From assembly GCF_050896395.1 (NCBI RefSeq), contig NZ_JBPBBA010000001.1:1-64000 (forward strand): 64,000 nucleotides of DNA. Reading direction: 5' to 3'. Every line of letters begins with the position of its first letter. Positions within the stretch are counted from its first letter, which is position 1. Made by a program: the position numbers and the translations under genes. The notes beneath the pieces are model-generated. The model saw only the letters and a program-made list of their open reading frames with translations, did no database searches and was not told the DNA's origin. This document shows, one piece after another, positions 16,376-25,938 of this stretch. Source of the stretch: Nioella aestuarii (GTDB lineage Bacteria; Pseudomonadota; Alphaproteobacteria; Rhodobacterales; Rhodobacteraceae).

Positions 16376-17494
16376 TTACATGTCGTCGTCTTCGGCGCGG
16401 CCTTCAAGCCCTTTGTACAGCCTGCCCTCGCGATATTGCGCCATGCCGTAGCGCACCAGAACCCCTATCATCGCGGCGACGGGCACCGCCACCAACATGC
16501 CGACAAAGCCGAAGACAGACCCGAACGCCGCCAGAGCGAACAGCAGCCAGACCGGATGCAGCCCGACCGAGCTGCCGACAAGGTTGGGGGTCAGCACATT
16601 GCCTTCAGCCACCTGCCCGATGGCAAAGATCACCGCGACGAGACCAATGCGCAGCCAATCCGTGGCGTGGCGCACGGTTTCTCCGTCCACGACTTCGCTG
16701 TAGCCCCAGTATTGGAACAGCGCCAGTCCGATGGCCAGCACACCACCCACCAGGGCACCCACATAGGGAATGAAGGTCAGCGCGCCCGCGATCAGCCCGA
16801 CAATCAGGCCAAAATTGAGCCCTACGGACATCAGGGCGATGGCGTAAAACACGCCGAGGATCAGGCAAACAGTGCCCTGCCCGCGCACAAAGCTGGCAAG
16901 CGTCCGGTCAATCTCTGACGCCAGTTGCCGGATCACCGGCGCATGATCGCGGGGCAGCAAATCGTCTATGCCCGCAATCATGCGATCCCAGTCCAGCAAG
17001 AGATAAAACGCGACCACGGGCGCGATCACCAAGACCACAACGCTATTGACCGCCGCGCCCGCCGAAGACAGGACCGAGGACACCACCGTGCCGATCTGAC
17101 TACGGGCAGAGGCCAGCACATCGGCGATGGTCTGACGCGCGGCACTGTCTTCCTGGATGAGCGTGGGGAAGCGTTCGATCAGAAAATCGCGCAAGGTCGC
17201 ATAAAGCTCGGGCGCGGCCTGCACCAGGGCGATGACCTGTCCGATCAACATCGGCAGCACCAGAAGCAGGGCCAGAAGGAACAACAGCACCGCAAAGGCG
17301 AAGATCACCACCGTGGCCCAGGCCCGTGTGAAGCCCCGGTCTTCCAGCCGGTCCGCCAATGGATCAAGGCAATAGGCAATCGCGCCGCCCACTACGAAGG
17401 GCAATAAAACCCCGCCAAGAAACCACATCAACAGCAGGAAAACGGCCGCAGCGATTCCCCAATAGGTCGCTTGCTGTTTCACGGGCAGGGCCAT
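16376..17494 (-). CDS. AI-2E/PerM-family transporter
   Basis: This 372-residue inner-membrane protein belongs to the AI-2E (DUF20/PerM) family. It has paired helices at the N-terminus (GIAAAVFLLLMWFLGGVLLPF), a soluble middle region with amphipathic helices (about 90-160) and several C-terminal helices with FIPYVGALVGG and VGSSVGLHPVWLL. Substrates are uncertain across the family. The start at 17494 is supported by AAGGAAGGAC upstream. It is co-linear with hdaA, a neighbourhood I recall from other alphaproteobacteria. Confidence 0.85.
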   Translation of the reverse strand: MALPVKQQATYWGIAAAVFLLLMWFLGGVLLPFVVGGAIAYCLDPLADRLEDRGFTRAWATVVIFAFAVLLFLLALLLVLPMLIGQVIALVQAAPELYATLRDFLIERFPTLIQEDSAARQTIADVLASARSQIGTVVSSVLSSAGAAVNSVVVLVIAPVVAFYLLLDWDRMIAGIDDLLPRDHAPVIRQLASEIDRTLASFVRGQGTVCLILGVFYAIALMSVGLNFGLIVGLIAGALTFIPYVGALVGGVLAIGLALFQYWGYSEVVDGETVRHATDWLRIGLVAVIFAIGQVAEGNVLTPNLVGSSVGLHPVWLLFALAAFGSVFGFVGMLVAVPVAAMIGVLVRYGMAQYREGRLYKGLEGRAEDDDM

Positions 17495-17678
17495 TTGGCG
17501 ATTGTCCTTCCTTGCACACAGGGCAGTCATTCGCCTCAAGCTGCCCGCCGCGGGCCGGGTTTTCAAGCCGAAGGTGGCAAATTCGCCGCAGAAGGCCAGA
17601 ATTCCTGACCAAAACCTTTGACTACTCGTGATATGGCCCCATTTAAGGGGCGCGAACAGACAATTTTCAGGGGACATC

Positions 17679-18869
17679 ATGCTACTGCGCGCCATTGACC
17701 GGTTTTTCTCTCACGAAGCATCGGGCGGTATCTTACTAGGCCTGTCGGCCATTGCCGCCCTCATCGTGGCCAACTCCGCCCTTCAACCCAGCTATGATTG
17801 GCTGCTCAACGTTCCGCTCTCGGTGACCATTGGTGGCGAGGGACTGGAGAAACCGCTGATCCTGTGGATCAATGACGGTTTGATGGCGATCTTCTTTTTC
17901 TTGATCGGTCTGGAACTCAAGCGCGAAATTCTTGAAGGCAAGCTGAAGAACCCGCGCGACGTAATCCTGCCGGGCCTTGCGGCCGTGGGGGGCATGGCCG
18001 TTCCGGCGCTGGTTTATCTCTTTTTCAACTGGGGCAATGCCGAGACTATCGGCGGTTGGGCTATCCCGGCTGCAACCGACATCGCCTTTGCACTTGGTGT
18101 TCTGGCGCTGGTCGGCAGCCGCGTTCCGACGGCGCTGAAGGTCTTCCTGCTGACGCTGGCGATCCTCGATGACCTTGGGGCCATCATCATCATCGCACTC
18201 TTTTACACCGCCGAACTGAAGGCCAACTACCTGCTCTATGCGCTTGCACCGCTGGCGGGGATGTTGTGGCTGAACATGAAAGGCGCGCATCGCATGGCCC
18301 CGATCTTGCTGCTTGGCCTCGTGCTGTGGGTGCTGGTGCTGAAATCCGGCGTACACGCGACGCTGGCCGGTGTGATCACCGCTTTCCTGATCCCGCTCAA
18401 GGACAAGTGGGGCAAGTCGCCCCTTCATGCGCTGGAACATGGGCTCGCGCCTTACGTGTTGTTCCTGATCGTGCCGATCTTTGCCTTTGCCAATGCAGGT
18501 GTATCGCTGGAAGGCATGTCGCTGGCCGACCTGATGGCCCCGCTGCCGCTTGGCATCGCGCTTGGCCTGATCGTGGGTAAGCAGGTGGGTGTCTTCGGAA
18601 TGACCTGGCTCGCCGTCAAAATGGGTCTGGCCAAACTGCCCCACGGCGTGACCTGGGCACATATCTACGGCCTCGCCTGTCTGGCTGGTATCGGCTTTAC
18701 CATGTCGCTCTTTATCGGCTCGCTCAGCTTTGCCGACCCGGAACTCATGAACGCGGTACGCGTGGGTGTTCTGTCCGGCTCGCTGGTGTCGGGTGTGGTG
18801 GGCTTCGCCATCCTGCGCCTGAGCGGCAATGCGTCCGAAGATCTGGCCGCCCCTGCCGTCGCCCGCTGA
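17679..18869 (+). CDS. nhaA: Na+/H+ antiporter NhaA
   Basis: NhaA exports sodium in exchange for protons and helps pH and salt homeostasis. The 396-residue protein has about 12 membrane helices and the diagnostic paired aspartates in LAILDDLGAIIIIALFYT. Other family phrases are FFFLIGLELKREILEGKL, PAATDIAFALGVLAL and LACLAGIGFTMSLFIG. The ATG at 17679 follows CAGGGGA; the longer frame from 17628 lacks a ribosome site. It ends in a strong terminator. Confidence 0.96.
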   Translation: MLLRAIDRFFSHEASGGILLGLSAIAALIVANSALQPSYDWLLNVPLSVTIGGEGLEKPLILWINDGLMAIFFFLIGLELKREILEGKLKNPRDVILPGLAAVGGMAVPALVYLFFNWGNAETIGGWAIPAATDIAFALGVLALVGSRVPTALKVFLLTLAILDDLGAIIIIALFYTAELKANYLLYALAPLAGMLWLNMKGAHRMAPILLLGLVLWVLVLKSGVHATLAGVITAFLIPLKDKWGKSPLHALEHGLAPYVLFLIVPIFAFANAGVSLEGMSLADLMAPLPLGIALGLIVGKQVGVFGMTWLAVKMGLAKLPHGVTWAHIYGLACLAGIGFTMSLFIGSLSFADPELMNAVRVGVLSGSLVSGVVGFAILRLSGNASEDLAAPAVAR

Positions 18870-18886
18870 AAAGGCGACAGAAACAG

Positions 18887-18917
18887 AAAAGGCCCCGTAT
18901 CACGCGGGGCCTTTTTT
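18887..18917 (+). terminator. Rho-independent terminator after nhaA
   Basis: AAAAGGCCCCG and CGGGGCCTTTTTT form a strong stem around a 7-nt loop with a six-T tail, 18 bases after the nhaA stop. Confidence 0.9.
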
Positions 18918-19053
18918 CACGTAAGGTCGTTCAGCTGAGAGTTGAGCGCGCCATCTCGAAAACCATCCAGGTCACCCGCTCTCAGGCGGCCAGAACGCCG
19001 TTGACGAAATGTCGTCGGGTGCGGACCCGGGCCGCACAAGAACCGGCTGCGGA

Positions 19054-19527
19054 TCAGAAGGTTTCCATGATCAGCCGCCCATCGCAAATGGTGCCATTAT
19101 AAGTGCCGATCCATATATCGTAAATGCCGTCCCCAGCGGGACGAGTCAGGCGAATCTTCGGGTCTCGATTTCCGTTGGCGTTGTCATCAAAATACAAGTT
19201 TCCGTCGGCCGTATTGATGAGCATTACACTGTCGCAATTGCTTTCGACACTGAATTCAAGCTGATAGCCAGTCAGTCCGCGGATTGTAATCGTAAAGTGT
19301 GGTTCGTCGTACACCCAACCATACATGGGACCGGTCCAGTTGGGGGCCCGGTCGCGGCAATATTGCAGAGCTCTGTCGCCGTCGACGACGACGTTCAGGC
19401 TGCGTGGCGTGTACAACTCTTGCGCGGTTGTTTCGTATACTTCGCGTCCCAACAATGTGTAATCCGGGCACGCGCTCGACGCGGTACCCAGGACGCAAAG
19501 AGCCAAAGCATAAACCATCTGTCGCAC
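19054..19527 (-). CDS. Secreted hypothetical protein with a PPC-like beta domain
   Basis: The 157-residue protein has a signal peptide (VRQMVYALALCVLGTASSA, cleavage near residue 19) and a mature part with four cysteines. Its second half (LEFSVESNCDSVMLINTADG and DGIYDIWIGTY) resembles bacterial pre-peptidase C-terminal-like (PPC) domains, which are extracellular beta-sandwiches. The start is set at the GTG at 19527 because GGGAGGG lies just upstream of it; ATGs at 19542 and 19575 lack such a site. No catalytic domain is present. Role unknown. Confidence 0.6.
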   Translation of the reverse strand: MRQMVYALALCVLGTASSACPDYTLLGREVYETTAQELYTPRSLNVVVDGDRALQYCRDRAPNWTGPMYGWVYDEPHFTITIRGLTGYQLEFSVESNCDSVMLINTADGNLYFDDNANGNRDPKIRLTRPAGDGIYDIWIGTYNGTICDGRLIMETF

Positions 19528-19667
19528 GACAAGCCCTCCCATGGGAACAGGCGAGTGTCCACTCGGCCAATCCAAATCTTATCGCATCCCTGCCCCGACA
19601 ATGCCACAATCAGCCGTTTGCAGCAAGGCGAGCGGCAGGCAGGACAATGCCCGCCACCTGAACAGGA

Positions 19668-21797
19668 TCAGCTGCGGGTGTCGCGCACGATGTCGAGGAT
19701 CTTCTTGGCCGCTTCCGGGATGTTGGTGCCGGGACCGAAGATCGCCTTCACACCTGCCTTGTAGAGGAACTCGTAATCCTGATGCGGGATCACCCCGCCG
19801 CAGATCACGATGATATCGCCCGCACCTTCCGCCTTCAGCGCCTCGATCAGCTTGGGCGCCAGCGTCTTGTGACCGGCGGCCTGCGACGAGATCCCGACGA
19901 TGTGCACATCGTTGTCGATCGCGTCCTGCGCGGCCTCTTCAGGCGTCTGGAACAGCGGACCCACATCGACGTCGAACCCAATATCGGCGAAAGCGGTGGC
20001 GATCACCTTGGCACCCCGGTCGTGCCCGTCCTGACCCATCTTGACCACAAGCATCCGGGGACGGCGCCCTTCTTCCTCGGCGAACTTCTCTACATCCGCC
20101 TGGATCGCGGCGAAACCCTCGTCGCCCTCATATGCCGCGCCGTAAACCCCGGCCAGCGTCTTCACCTCGGCCCGGTGGCGACCGAATTCCTTCTCCATAG
20201 CCATACTGATTTCTCCGACTGATGCGCGAGCGCGGGCCGCTTCAACGGCTGCCTCCAGCAGGTTGCCGCCTTCGCTGGCGCGGCGGGTCAGTTCGGCAAG
20301 CGCTGCTTCGCACGCCGCCTCGTCACGGGTGGCGCGCATGGATGCAAGGCGCGCAACCTGCGCCTCGCGCACGGCCACGTTGTCGACGTCGAGAATGTCG
20401 ATCGGATCCTGCTTGTCGAGCTTGTACTTGTTCACGCCGACGATCACCTCGTCGCCCCGGTCGATCATCGCCTGACGACGCGCTGCCGATTCCTCGATGC
20501 GCAGTTTCGGCATACCGCTGGCAACCGCTTTGGTCATGCCGCCCATCTCCTCGACTTCCTCGATCAGCGCCCAGGCCTTTTCCGCCAGTTCCGCCGTCAG
20601 GCTTTCGACGTAGTAAGACCCCGCCAGCGGGTCGACCACGTTGGTGATCCCGGTTTCTTCCTGAAGGATTAGCTGCGTGTTGCGGGCGATGCGGGCACTG
20701 AATTCCGTCGGCAGGGCAATCGCCTCGTCCAAAGCGTTGGTGTGCAGCGACTGCGTGCCGCCAAGCGCAGCGGCCATCGCCTCATAGGCGGTGCGGATGA
20801 CGTTGTTATAGGGGTCCTGTTCCTGCAAGGACACGCCCGAGGTCTGGCAATGGGTGCGCAGCATCTTGGAGCGCGGGTTCTGCGCGCCGAACTCATCCAT
20901 GATCCGGTGCCACAGAAGCCGCGCGGCGCGCAGCTTGGCTGCCTCCATGAAGAAGTTCATGCCAATCGCAAAGAAGAACGACAGGCGCCCTGCGAACTTG
21001 TCCACATCCATGCCCGCATTGATCGCCGCGCGTACATATTCGCGGCCATCAGCCAGCGTGTAGGCCAGTTCCTGCACCAGGTTCGCCCCGGCCTCTTGCA
21101 TGTGATAGCCGGAGATCGAGATCGAGTTGAACTTGGGCATCTCGTTCGAGGTGTATTCGATGATATCCGAAATGATCCGCATCGAAGGTTCGGGCGGGTA
21201 GATATAGGTGTTGCGAACCATGAACTCCTTCAGAATGTCGTTCTGAATGGTCCCGGCCAGCAGCGCCTTGTCATGCCCCTGTTCCTCGCCCGTCACGATG
21301 AAATTGGCGAGGATCGGGATAACCGCGCCGTTCATGGTCATGGAGACGGAAATCTTATCAAGCGGAATGCCGTCGAAGAGGATCTTCATGTCCTCGACGC
21401 TGTCGATGGCAACACCGGCCTTGCCCACATCGCCCTCGACGCGCGGGTGGTCGCTGTCATAGCCCCGGTGCGTGGCCAGATCGAAGGCGACCGACACGCC
21501 CTGCTGACCGGCTGCCAGAGCCTTGCGGTAGAAGGCGTTGGACTCCTCCGCCGTCGAGAAGCCCGCATATTGCCGAATTGTCCAGGGGCGGCCCGCATAC
21601 ATCGTTGCCTTGACGCCGCGGGTGAACGGCTCTTGCCCCGGTATCGTGCCCATATGCGGCAGGCCGGCGGTATCTTCCTCGGTATAGAGGGGTTTGACGG
21701 CGATGCCTTCCAGCGTGTTCCATGTCAGGTCATCTGGCGAACGGCCCCGCAATTCCTTCGCGGCCATGTCCTGCCAGGCTTGGGTCTTGTCGCTCAT
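19668..21797 (-). CDS. scpA: Methylmalonyl-CoA mutase
   Basis: This adenosylcobalamin enzyme interconverts (R)-methylmalonyl-CoA and succinyl-CoA, the last step of propionyl-CoA assimilation. The 709-residue single-chain form has an N-terminal TIM-barrel catalytic domain (YAGRPWTIRQYAGFSTAEES, with the family's Tyr and Arg substrate residues). The C-terminal B12 domain carries the lower-ligand motif DGHDRG (590-595; H592) and the later GISSQAAGH and CGGVIP. It shares the region with pccA, pccB and pccR but is not in one tight operon with them. Confidence 0.96.
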   Translation of the reverse strand: MSDKTQAWQDMAAKELRGRSPDDLTWNTLEGIAVKPLYTEEDTAGLPHMGTIPGQEPFTRGVKATMYAGRPWTIRQYAGFSTAEESNAFYRKALAAGQQGVSVAFDLATHRGYDSDHPRVEGDVGKAGVAIDSVEDMKILFDGIPLDKISVSMTMNGAVIPILANFIVTGEEQGHDKALLAGTIQNDILKEFMVRNTYIYPPEPSMRIISDIIEYTSNEMPKFNSISISGYHMQEAGANLVQELAYTLADGREYVRAAINAGMDVDKFAGRLSFFFAIGMNFFMEAAKLRAARLLWHRIMDEFGAQNPRSKMLRTHCQTSGVSLQEQDPYNNVIRTAYEAMAAALGGTQSLHTNALDEAIALPTEFSARIARNTQLILQEETGITNVVDPLAGSYYVESLTAELAEKAWALIEEVEEMGGMTKAVASGMPKLRIEESAARRQAMIDRGDEVIVGVNKYKLDKQDPIDILDVDNVAVREAQVARLASMRATRDEAACEAALAELTRRASEGGNLLEAAVEAARARASVGEISMAMEKEFGRHRAEVKTLAGVYGAAYEGDEGFAAIQADVEKFAEEEGRRPRMLVVKMGQDGHDRGAKVIATAFADIGFDVDVGPLFQTPEEAAQDAIDNDVHIVGISSQAAGHKTLAPKLIEALKAEGAGDIIVICGGVIPHQDYEFLYKAGVKAIFGPGTNIPEAAKKILDIVRDTRS

Positions 21798-21940
21798 CTT
21801 TTCGGTCCTCTTCTCAATCCGGCGCCGGGGGCTGGATCGCCCCGTTCAACGCCATGCAGGGATGCAATCTTGCGTCCATGCGGTTATGCCTCTTCGCTTT
21901 CACGGAACCCGCCCCTATATCTTTGAGATACGGAGGTTTC

Positions 21941-22402
21941 ATGCGCGCAGTACTGTCTATCTTGCTGGCCCTGACGCTCGCCCTGCCGGGCGCTGCACAA
22001 GAGGCCGACACTCCGGCTGAGGCGGAAGACGCCCCGCCGGTGCTGCAAATCATTGATGCCGTCGAAAGCGGCATCACGTTGGAAGAGCTCACCTGGGTGT
22101 CTCGCCCCATCGTGATCTTTGCCGAAACCGACCGCGACCCCCGGTTCCAGGACCAGATCGACCTGCTTTTGGAACGGCCCGGTCCCTTGCTGGAACGCGA
22201 TGTCGTGATCGTAATCGACTCCGACCCGGCCGCAGAAAGCCCGATCCGGCAGGCGCTGCGCCCGCGCGGGTTCTCGCTGGTGATCATCCAGCGCGACGGA
22301 CGTGTCGCCTTGCGCAAGCCCAACCCGTGGGACGTGCGTGAAATCATGCGCGCCATCGACAACCTGCCGATGCGGATAGAGGAAATGGGGCTTAGCCAAT
22401 AG
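21941..22402 (+). CDS. DUF4174 periplasmic protein
   Basis: The 153-residue protein has a signal peptide (MRAVLSILLALTLALPGAAQ, cleavage after about 19). It is followed by an acidic linker and a thioredoxin-like domain typical of DUF4174: LEELTWVSRPIVIFAETDRD, then a C-terminal GFSLVIIQRDGRVALRKPNP. No CxxC is present, so redox activity is unlikely; family function is unknown. The start follows GGAGG. It is divergent from scpA across 143 bp and is the only plus-strand gene inside the propionyl-CoA locus. Confidence 0.72.
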   Translation: MRAVLSILLALTLALPGAAQEADTPAEAEDAPPVLQIIDAVESGITLEELTWVSRPIVIFAETDRDPRFQDQIDLLLERPGPLLERDVVIVIDSDPAAESPIRQALRPRGFSLVIIQRDGRVALRKPNPWDVREIMRAIDNLPMRIEEMGLSQ

Positions 22403-22504
22403 AGCCAAGGCCCCGCTTCACATCCATCCAGGCCCGGCCTGCAGCAATGGCGGGCAATTCGCCACGAGGGCGACGTTATCCGAGCCGCACGCGTCATAGG
22501 GTTA

Positions 22505-24547
22505 TTAGAACTCCATGATGACGTCGTCCACGGCAAGGCTATCGCCCGCCGCTGCGTTGATCTTGGCGACGACGCCTTTCTTTTCGGCCCGCAGGATGTT
22601 TTCCATCTTCATGGCTTCCACGGTGCACAGTGCCTGGCCCTCCTGCACCTCCTGTCCGACCTCGACATTCACCTTCACGATCAGCCCCGGCATCGGGCAG
22701 AGCAGCAGTTTCGAGGTATCGGGAGCGACCTTTTCGGGCATCAATGCCGCCAGCTCTGCCTGACGCGGGCTGCGCACTTTTACAGCCAGATCGGCCCCGC
22801 GCGTCCGCAAGCGGAAGCCTTGGGTGATCTTGCCGACTTTCAGCACCAGCGGGCTGCCGTTCACATCGAGCACCGCCAATTGGTCACCCGGCGTCCAGTC
22901 GCTGGCCACCCGCAGCACCTCACCATCGGCGAAGGTCACGGTCGATCCGTCGTGATCGGCGTCGATATGCACGGGGAAGCTTTCGCCCTGCACCGCCACA
23001 ACCCAATCGGTCGCCACGCGGCGTTCATGGTTGTCCATCCGGCCCGAAACACGCGCGCGGCGGATCTCGGCCACACGGTGCATTGCGGCAGCAGAGGCCG
23101 CCACGCGACGCAGTTCATCTTCCGGCAGGGTCACACCCTCGAACCCTTCGGGATATTCTTCGGCGATGAAAGCGGTGGTCATGTCGCCCGAGATGAACTT
23201 GGGATGGTCCATCACGGCTGACAGGAACGGCAGGTTGTGACCGATGCCCTCGACCTCGAAACTATCGAGCGCGATCCGCATCGCCTCGATTGCCTGCGCG
23301 CGGGTCGGCGCCCAGGTGCACAGCTTGGCGATCATCGGGTCGTAATACATGCTGATCTCGCCGCCCTCATAAACGCCGGTATCATTGCGCACGGCGGTCG
23401 CACCCTCGGGTGCATCACCTTGCCATTTGCCATTCACCAAGAGCGGCCCGGCAGCGGTTTCCTGCGGCGGGCGGTAACGGGTCAGCCGACCGATGGAGGG
23501 CAGGAAGCCGCGATAGGGATCTTCGGCATAAAGACGGTTTTCAATTGCCCAACCGGTCAGTTTCACGTCGTCCTGCGTGATCGACAGCGATTCGCCCGCT
23601 GCCACGCGGATCATCTGCTCCACCAGATCGACGCCGGTAATCAGCTCCGTCACCGGGTGTTCCACCTGCAGACGGGTGTTCATTTCGAGAAAGTAGAAGT
23701 TCTTTTCGCCATCAACGATGAATTCCACGGTGCCCGCGCTGGCATATCCCACGGCCTTGGCCAATGCGACGGCCTGTTCGCCCATGGCTTTGCGGGTTTC
23801 CGGATCAAGGAAGGGCGACGGAGCCTCTTCCACCACTTTCTGGTTGCGCCGTTGGATCGAGCATTCGCGCTCGCCCAGATAGATGCCGTTGCCATGCGCA
23901 TCGCACAGAACCTGAATTTCGATGTGACGCGGCTGCGTGACGAACTTCTCGATGAAGATCCGGTCATCGCCAAAGCTGTTCGCGGCCTCGTTCTTGGACG
24001 ACTGGAAGCCTTCACGCGCTTCCTCGTCATTCCAGGCGATCCGCATCCCCTTGCCACCACCGCCAGCGCTGGCCTTGATCATCACAGGGTAGCCGATCTG
24101 GTTCGAAATCTTCACGGCATCATCGGCATCCTCGATCAGGCCCATGTAACCGGGCACTGTGGATACTTGTGCGTCCTGTGCAATCTTCTTTGAGGTGATC
24201 TTGTCGCCCATAGCTTCGATCGCGCCAACCGGGGGGCCGACAAAGGCCACGCCAGCTGCTTCAAGAGCTTCTGCGAACTTGCTGTTTTCAGACAAGAACC
24301 CATAGCCCGGATGGACCGCTTCAGCGCCAGAGGCCTTGATCGCCTCCATCACCTTATCGATAACGATATAGGACTGGTTGGCGGGCGGAGGTCCGATATG
24401 TATAGCCTCGTCCGCCATCTGAACATGCAGCGCATGTTTGTCAGCGTCCGAATAAATGGCGACAGTCGCGATGCCCATCTTCTTGGCTGTCTTCATCACG
24501 CGGCAGGCGATTTCGCCACGGTTCGCGATCAGGATCTTGTTGAACAT
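22505..24547 (-). CDS. pccA: Propionyl-CoA carboxylase alpha subunit
   Basis: PccA carboxylates its own biotin using ATP and bicarbonate and hands the CO2 to PccB, giving methylmalonyl-CoA. The 680-residue chain has a biotin-carboxylase domain (FNKILIANRGEIACRVMKTA; ATP-grasp GGGGKGMRIAW; REPC-like RECSIQRRNQKVVEEAPSP). A linking BT domain follows. The C-terminal biotinyl domain has EAMKMEN with the biotinylated Lys at about 647. The length equals other alphaproteobacterial PccA proteins. Confidence 0.95.
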   Translation of the reverse strand: MFNKILIANRGEIACRVMKTAKKMGIATVAIYSDADKHALHVQMADEAIHIGPPPANQSYIVIDKVMEAIKASGAEAVHPGYGFLSENSKFAEALEAAGVAFVGPPVGAIEAMGDKITSKKIAQDAQVSTVPGYMGLIEDADDAVKISNQIGYPVMIKASAGGGGKGMRIAWNDEEAREGFQSSKNEAANSFGDDRIFIEKFVTQPRHIEIQVLCDAHGNGIYLGERECSIQRRNQKVVEEAPSPFLDPETRKAMGEQAVALAKAVGYASAGTVEFIVDGEKNFYFLEMNTRLQVEHPVTELITGVDLVEQMIRVAAGESLSITQDDVKLTGWAIENRLYAEDPYRGFLPSIGRLTRYRPPQETAAGPLLVNGKWQGDAPEGATAVRNDTGVYEGGEISMYYDPMIAKLCTWAPTRAQAIEAMRIALDSFEVEGIGHNLPFLSAVMDHPKFISGDMTTAFIAEEYPEGFEGVTLPEDELRRVAASAAAMHRVAEIRRARVSGRMDNHERRVATDWVVAVQGESFPVHIDADHDGSTVTFADGEVLRVASDWTPGDQLAVLDVNGSPLVLKVGKITQGFRLRTRGADLAVKVRSPRQAELAALMPEKVAPDTSKLLLCPMPGLIVKVNVEVGQEVQEGQALCTVEAMKMENILRAEKKGVVAKINAAAGDSLAVDDVIMEF

Positions 24548-24598
24548 GGTCCCTTGTCCTCCTCTTACGCCGGGGCCGTCGCGGCAGGCGTGGAAACG

Positions 24599-24636
24599 AA
24601 AAAGGACCGCACGGGGCGGTCAGCCCCGAACGGTCC
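24599..24636 (-). terminator. Rho-independent terminator after the 69-aa lipoprotein gene
   Basis: On the minus strand, GGACCG and CGGTCC enclose CGGGGC/GCCCCG to form a two-part stem that ends in TTTTTC. It lies between the 69-aa lipoprotein gene and pccA, so pccA probably has its own promoter or relies on read-through. Confidence 0.82.
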
Positions 24637-24685
24637 GGTCAATACGGTTGCGAATGCCGCCGGGGCGGATCCGCTTTGGATCAGG

Positions 24686-24895
24686 TCAGTTGCAGACCGT
24701 GAGGAACTCGTCGCACAGCGCGCCAACGGCGGCACCAGCGACAACACCGGTCGCAACGCTGCCACCGACAGCTGCCGCGCCGACACCGCCAACCGCGGCC
24801 CCGACGGCCGCGCGGTCAAGGTCAGTCGTGGCAAAACAGCCTGACAGGCCAATAGCCGCGATTGCGCCAAGCGCGATAAGTTTGAATTTCTGCAT
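24686..24895 (-). CDS. Small glycine-rich lipoprotein
   Basis: The 69-residue protein has a lipoprotein signal peptide with lipobox LSGC (cleavage before C20). The mature part is short and Ala/Gly/Val-rich (DRAAVGAAVGGVGAAAVGGS), resembling glycine-zipper proteins, and ends with a second and third cysteine (LCDEFLTVCN). It is probably membrane-associated; function is unknown. A terminator follows directly, so it is likely its own transcription unit between pccA and the genes upstream. Confidence 0.7.
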   Translation of the reverse strand: MQKFKLIALGAIAAIGLSGCFATTDLDRAAVGAAVGGVGAAAVGGSVATGVVAGAAVGALCDEFLTVCN

Positions 24896-24946
24896 GTTGC
24901 TCGTGCCTCTTCCCGTTCTTTTTTTAAGTGGCGTGACCCACCTTTG

Positions 24947-24981
24947 AAAAAAGACGGCCCGCCGTCAATGCCGACGGGCCG
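24947..24981 (-). terminator. Rho-independent terminator upstream of the small lipoprotein gene
   Basis: On the minus strand CGGCCCG and CGGGCCG pair across a short internal hairpin and are followed by TCTTTTTT. It ends transcripts coming from the 123-aa gene at 25149-25520 (or from further upstream). Confidence 0.78.
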
Positions 24982-25148
24982 CTCTGAAGGGGAAGGGTAA
25001 CACGTCACATTACCACCGGCCCGTTTGAAGCTGGGGACTAAGGCCGGCAAAGTGACGATTGCACGAGGATTTTCACGGCGCGAGACGGAAACAGCGCGCG
25101 CCGATTTTTGGGCACGTTTCTGCGCAATTCCGCGAAGCGTAGGCAGGT

Positions 25149-25520
25149 TCATGCCGACCCCTCCCAATGGCCCGATCCGTCGAACGCCTCGGGGAAAGAA
25201 GCCCGCGCTCGCGCCACATCCAGCTGCAGCAGCGCCTCGTAATCCGTTGGATTGAAAGGGTCATCCAAAGCGATCACTTCGCGCCCAAAGAGCCAGGACA
25301 GACGCCCCGCATCAAGATTGCCGCGTTCAAAGGGCTGGTCGCCGAAGTAGAGCCAAAGAGCCTCGACAAAGGCCGCATCGGCGCGGCGGTCAGCCGGGCG
25401 CCGGTCGGCATAGCGTTCGCGGGCGACAAGGGGCGTCGCCCCTGCCTTGTTCGCGCGCCGGATGGTGAACTGGTAATCGGTGCCGGGCATACGCCCCGGA
25501 AAGCCACGATGCTTGATCAT
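25149..25520 (-). CDS. Conserved-looking hypothetical protein
   Basis: I do not recognise a family. The 123-residue soluble protein starts MIKHRGFPGRMPGTDYQF, then has a charged helical region (RERYADRRPADRRADAAFVEALWLYFGDQ) and an acidic C-terminal half (DDPFNPTDYEALLQLDVARA). No signal peptide or membrane helix is seen. The ATG at 25520 follows a G-rich stretch; a TTG two codons earlier is possible. It lies in the minus-strand run between pccB and pccA and is followed by a terminator. Confidence 0.55.
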   Translation of the reverse strand: MIKHRGFPGRMPGTDYQFTIRRANKAGATPLVARERYADRRPADRRADAAFVEALWLYFGDQPFERGNLDAGRLSWLFGREVIALDDPFNPTDYEALLQLDVARARASFPEAFDGSGHWEGSA

Positions 25521-25589
25521 GCCCAAGCCCCCCCGATCGTAGGGACGTGGAAGGGCCGGACGGGGGTGCCCCGCCCGGTCCGGGTCGCG

Positions 25590-25736
25590 TCAGTTGTATT
25601 TGTTGCTGTACACCGGCTCCGCCTGAATGGGCGCGGGGTCGATGATAATGATTTCTTCCGGCTCTGGGGCCGGCGCGCAAGCTGCGACGCCGACAAGAAG
25701 GCCCAAAGCGAGAAGCGCTTTGATGCGGTTGGACAT
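25590..25736 (-). CDS. Very small lipoprotein (48 aa)
   Basis: A 48-codon frame reads MSNRIKALLALGLLVGVAAC and then a proline- and acid-rich tail (APAPEPEEIIIIDPAPIQAE) ending VYSNKYN. It has a clear lipobox VAAC with C20 as the lipidated residue, and an ideal ribosome site (AGGAG six bases before the ATG). Codon use is core-like. Comparable short lipoproteins are common in Rhodobacteraceae but poorly annotated. It sits in the same minus-strand run as its neighbours. Function unknown, perhaps an envelope structural or accessory protein. Confidence 0.72.
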   Translation of the reverse strand: MSNRIKALLALGLLVGVAACAPAPEPEEIIIIDPAPIQAEPVYSNKYN

Positions 25737-25938
25737 CCTGCTCTCCTATCGTTTTTTGTCCCGGTCGCTTGGGGGCGGACCGGGTTCCCGGGAATGGCCG
25801 TACTCACATGGCCAAATTTGATCATACCCGAAACGACGGCGGAAAAGCAGCGCAATGATGGCAGGATTATGTCCTGTGTCCGGGCTGCATCAGAAAGATA
25901 TCCACAGCAGGAACGTCTCGCAACATATTGTAGGCTCA

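Noticed and set aside
20742..21926. 394-codon plus-strand frame over the methylmalonyl-CoA mutase gene
   Set aside because: It is antisense to a complete, family-matching mutase; no domain or start signal.
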